Shown one piece after another: positions 6,681 to 8,097 of a stretch of DNA of 8,097 bases. A model generated the notes under the pieces. It did not search any database. It saw nothing but the letters and a program-made list of their open reading frames with translations, and was not told where the DNA came from. Source of the DNA: Clostridiales bacterium. GTDB lineage: Bacteria; Bacillota; Clostridia; UBA8921. A program made the position numbers and the translations under genes. Location: positions 1-8,097 of the forward strand of contig DOHE01000232.1 of NCBI GenBank assembly GCA_003535395.1. Direction: 5' to 3'. Position 1 is the first letter of the stretch, and each line of letters starts with the position of its first letter.

Positions 6681-6710
6681 TTGACACACACACCCACAGC
6701 ATGGTAAGAT
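6681..6710 (+). promoter_or_regulatory. Promoter of the FGGY kinase gene
   Basis: A perfect TTGACA (6681-6686) and TAAGAT (6705-6710) are separated by 18 bp. The predicted start is near 6717, giving a leader of about 53 bases. The promoter lies between operator O1 upstream and operators O2/O3 downstream. Confidence 0.75.
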
Positions 6711-6722
6711 ATCGCCATTAAA

Positions 6723-6750
6723 GTTAAACGTTTAATAATTAACGTTTAAC
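6723..6750 (+). promoter_or_regulatory. Operators O2 and O3, a 28-bp composite inverted repeat
   Basis: O2 (6724-6735) is the same perfect TTAAACGTTTAA palindrome as O1. O3 (about 6739-6750, TTAACGTTTAAC) shares the AACGTT core with one changed half. Together they form a larger inverted repeat: GTTAAACGTT at 6723-6732 and its reverse complement at 6741-6750. They lie just downstream of the predicted start, where a bound repressor would block RNA polymerase. Centre-to-centre, O1 and O2 are 62 bp apart, close to six helical turns, which would favour a DNA loop. Confidence 0.75.
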
Positions 6751-6769
6751 ATACAGGAGGAAAGCTGCT

Positions 6770-8097
6770 GTGGGAAAACTGCTGGGCATCGATATCGGTA
6801 CTTCATCCTGCAAGGCGGCGTTGTTTGATCTTGACGGCACAGTGACAGCCTGGTCTTCCCAGCCGTATCCGGTTTATTATCCAAATCCGGGGTGGGCGGA
6901 GCAGGATCCGGAGGAATGGTGGCAAGCGGTCTGCCTTTGTATCCGGGAAGTGCTGCAAACGTCTGGAGTGGATGCCTGTGAGATCAAAGGTATTGGCGTG
7001 GATGGGCAAAGCGGGTCCACGATCCCGATCGATGTTCATGGAAGGGTAATGCACAACACGCCCATCTGGCTGGATACCCGGGGGGCCGGAATCTGCCGGA
7101 AAGCAGGCGATCGCATTGGAGAGGACCGGATCTTCAGCCTTTGCGGCAATCCCCTCAAACCATCTTACTGCACGCCCAAGATCCTCTGGTTCCAGCAGCA
7201 GCTGCCGGATGTATACCAGAATACATATAAATTCCTTCAAAGCAACAGTTTTATCGTCTACCGGCTCACCGGGAAGTGGTCTCAGGATCTTTCCCAGGGG
7301 TACGGATTCCACTTTTTTAATATGCGCAGCGGAAGCTACGATGGAGCCATGTGTGATGCTTTCGGCCTGCACATGGAAAAGTTCCCGGAGATTTTCCCAT
7401 GCCATGGGATCGTGGGGGAGGTCACCGGTGCCGCGGCAGAGCTGACAGGGCTGAAGAAAGGGACCCCAGTGGTCGCCGGGGGGCTGGACGCTGCCTGCGG
7501 TACGCTGGGAGCCGGGGTGGTCCGGGAAGGGCAGACCCAGGAACAGGGGGGACAGTCCGGCGGGATGAGCATCTGCGTCGCGGAACCCCGCGGTCACCGT
7601 AAACTGATCCTGGGCTATCATGTCGTCCCACATCGCTGGTTGCTGCAAGGGGGAACCACCGGTGGCGGTGGGAGCATGAAATGGCTGAAGCAGACGATAG
7701 GGCAGACGGATGAAAGTTTTGAGGACTTGGATCTGCAGGCAGGATCAATCCCCCCTGGAAGTGACGGGCTGCTGTTTCTTCCTTATCTGGCAGGGGAGCG
7801 GTCCCCGCTTTGGAATGAAAATGCCAGCGGTGTATTTTTTGGGTTGAGCTATGACAAGCCCCGGGGCCACCTGGTCCGGGCGGTGCTGGAAGGGGTGGCC
7901 TATTCCCTGCGGCACAATCTGGAAACTGCCAGGGAAGCCGGTGTGGGTGCGATGGAACTTCGGGCGATGGGGGGTTCTGCCAACAGCCGGTTGTGGACCC
8001 AGATCAAAGCGGATGTGACCGGGAAGCCCATCGCCGTACCTTCCTCGGATACGGCCACAACGCTGGGGGCGGCCCTGCTGGCCGGGGTGGGGACGGG
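6770..8097 (+). CDS. FGGY-family carbohydrate kinase (xylulokinase-like), 3' end missing
   Basis: An open frame from a GTG at 6770 to the window edge gives 442 residues; the family usually runs to about 490-510, so the last ~60 are probably missing. The enzyme would phosphorylate a sugar or sugar alcohol with ATP in the cytoplasm. Seen: GIDIGTSSCKAALFD (phosphate loop, residues 6-20), WAEQDPEEWW, WLDTRG, YRLTG, GGLDAACG with Asp240 as likely catalytic base, PYLAGERSPLWN, and a C-terminal ATP-domain GGSANSRLW and TTLGAALLAG. Where xylulokinases have SGQMHG, this protein has DGQSGST, so xylulose is not established as substrate. The GTG start is set by AGGAGG (6755-6760), 9 bases upstream, and by the family start directly before GIDIGTS. 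The gene has its own promoter and three LacI-type operators. Confidence 0.92.
   Translation, partial: MGKLLGIDIGTSSCKAALFDLDGTVTAWSSQPYPVYYPNPGWAEQDPEEWWQAVCLCIREVLQTSGVDACEIKGIGVDGQSGSTIPIDVHGRVMHNTPIWLDTRGAGICRKAGDRIGEDRIFSLCGNPLKPSYCTPKILWFQQQLPDVYQNTYKFLQSNSFIVYRLTGKWSQDLSQGYGFHFFNMRSGSYDGAMCDAFGLHMEKFPEIFPCHGIVGEVTGAAAELTGLKKGTPVVAGGLDAACGTLGAGVVREGQTQEQGGQSGGMSICVAEPRGHRKLILGYHVVPHRWLLQGGTTGGGGSMKWLKQTIGQTDESFEDLDLQAGSIPPGSDGLLFLPYLAGERSPLWNENASGVFFGLSYDKPRGHLVRAVLEGVAYSLRHNLETAREAGVGAMELRAMGGSANSRLWTQIKADVTGKPIAVPSSDTATTLGAALLAGVGT

Noticed and set aside
6723..6750. 28-bp inverted repeat read as a terminator
   Set aside because: It is AT-rich with no T-run, lies between a strong promoter and the kinase ribosome binding site, and matches operator O1, so an operator role fits better.
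6803..7648. 281-codon open frame on the minus strand
   Set aside because: It is antisense to the FGGY kinase, which is confirmed by its ATP and sugar kinase motifs.

Overview
This window looks like a carbohydrate-catabolism locus from a moderately GC-rich anaerobic bacterium, most likely a gut or sediment member of the Bacillota (Clostridia). The evidence is strong GGAGG-type ribosome binding sites, sigma-A style TTGACA/TATAAT promoters, a CxPxR sulfatase, a LacI regulator with AT-rich operators, and paired uroporphyrinogen-decarboxylase-like (URO-D) proteins. The taxonomic call is an inference; there is no rRNA or tRNA here to confirm it.

Layout, left to right. (1) Positions 1-430, minus strand: 5' part of a sugar-binding-protein-like gene with no signal peptide. 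A near-consensus promoter sits so close to its ATG that the mRNA may be leaderless. (2) 483-1328, minus: an AraC-family regulator. (3) A 149-bp divergent control region. (4) 1478-2737 and 2734-3846, plus: two translationally coupled (ATGA overlap) URO-D-superfamily proteins. The second has the HxCG metal motif of MtaA/MtbA-type methyltransferases; the first has a divergent GCCE motif in its place. (5) 3847-3992: a tandem repeat array, then a 12-bp-stem hairpin overlapping a TATAAT box. (6) 3993-5495, plus: a cytoplasmic Cys-type (formylglycine) sulfatase. (7) 5611-6609, plus: a LacI-family regulator, followed at once by a second tandem array of three 15-bp units. (8) 6610-6769: a control region with a TTGACA-18-TAAGAT promoter flanked by two identical TTAAACGTTTAA palindromes and a third related site. 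(9) 6770 to the window end, plus: an FGGY-family carbohydrate kinase starting at GTG, truncated by the window edge.

How the parts may work together (inference). The AraC protein probably controls the divergent URO-D pair and perhaps the sugar-binding-like gene. The LacI protein probably represses the FGGY kinase through the three operators. A sulfatase, a sugar kinase, possible corrinoid-linked demethylases and a sugar-sensing protein together suggest uptake and intracellular breakdown of a decorated (sulfated and possibly O-methylated) sugar. No transporter, glycosidase, corrinoid protein or sulfatase-maturing enzyme lies inside the window, so the substrate is not determined. There is no CRISPR array, insertion sequence, tRNA, rRNA or phage gene.
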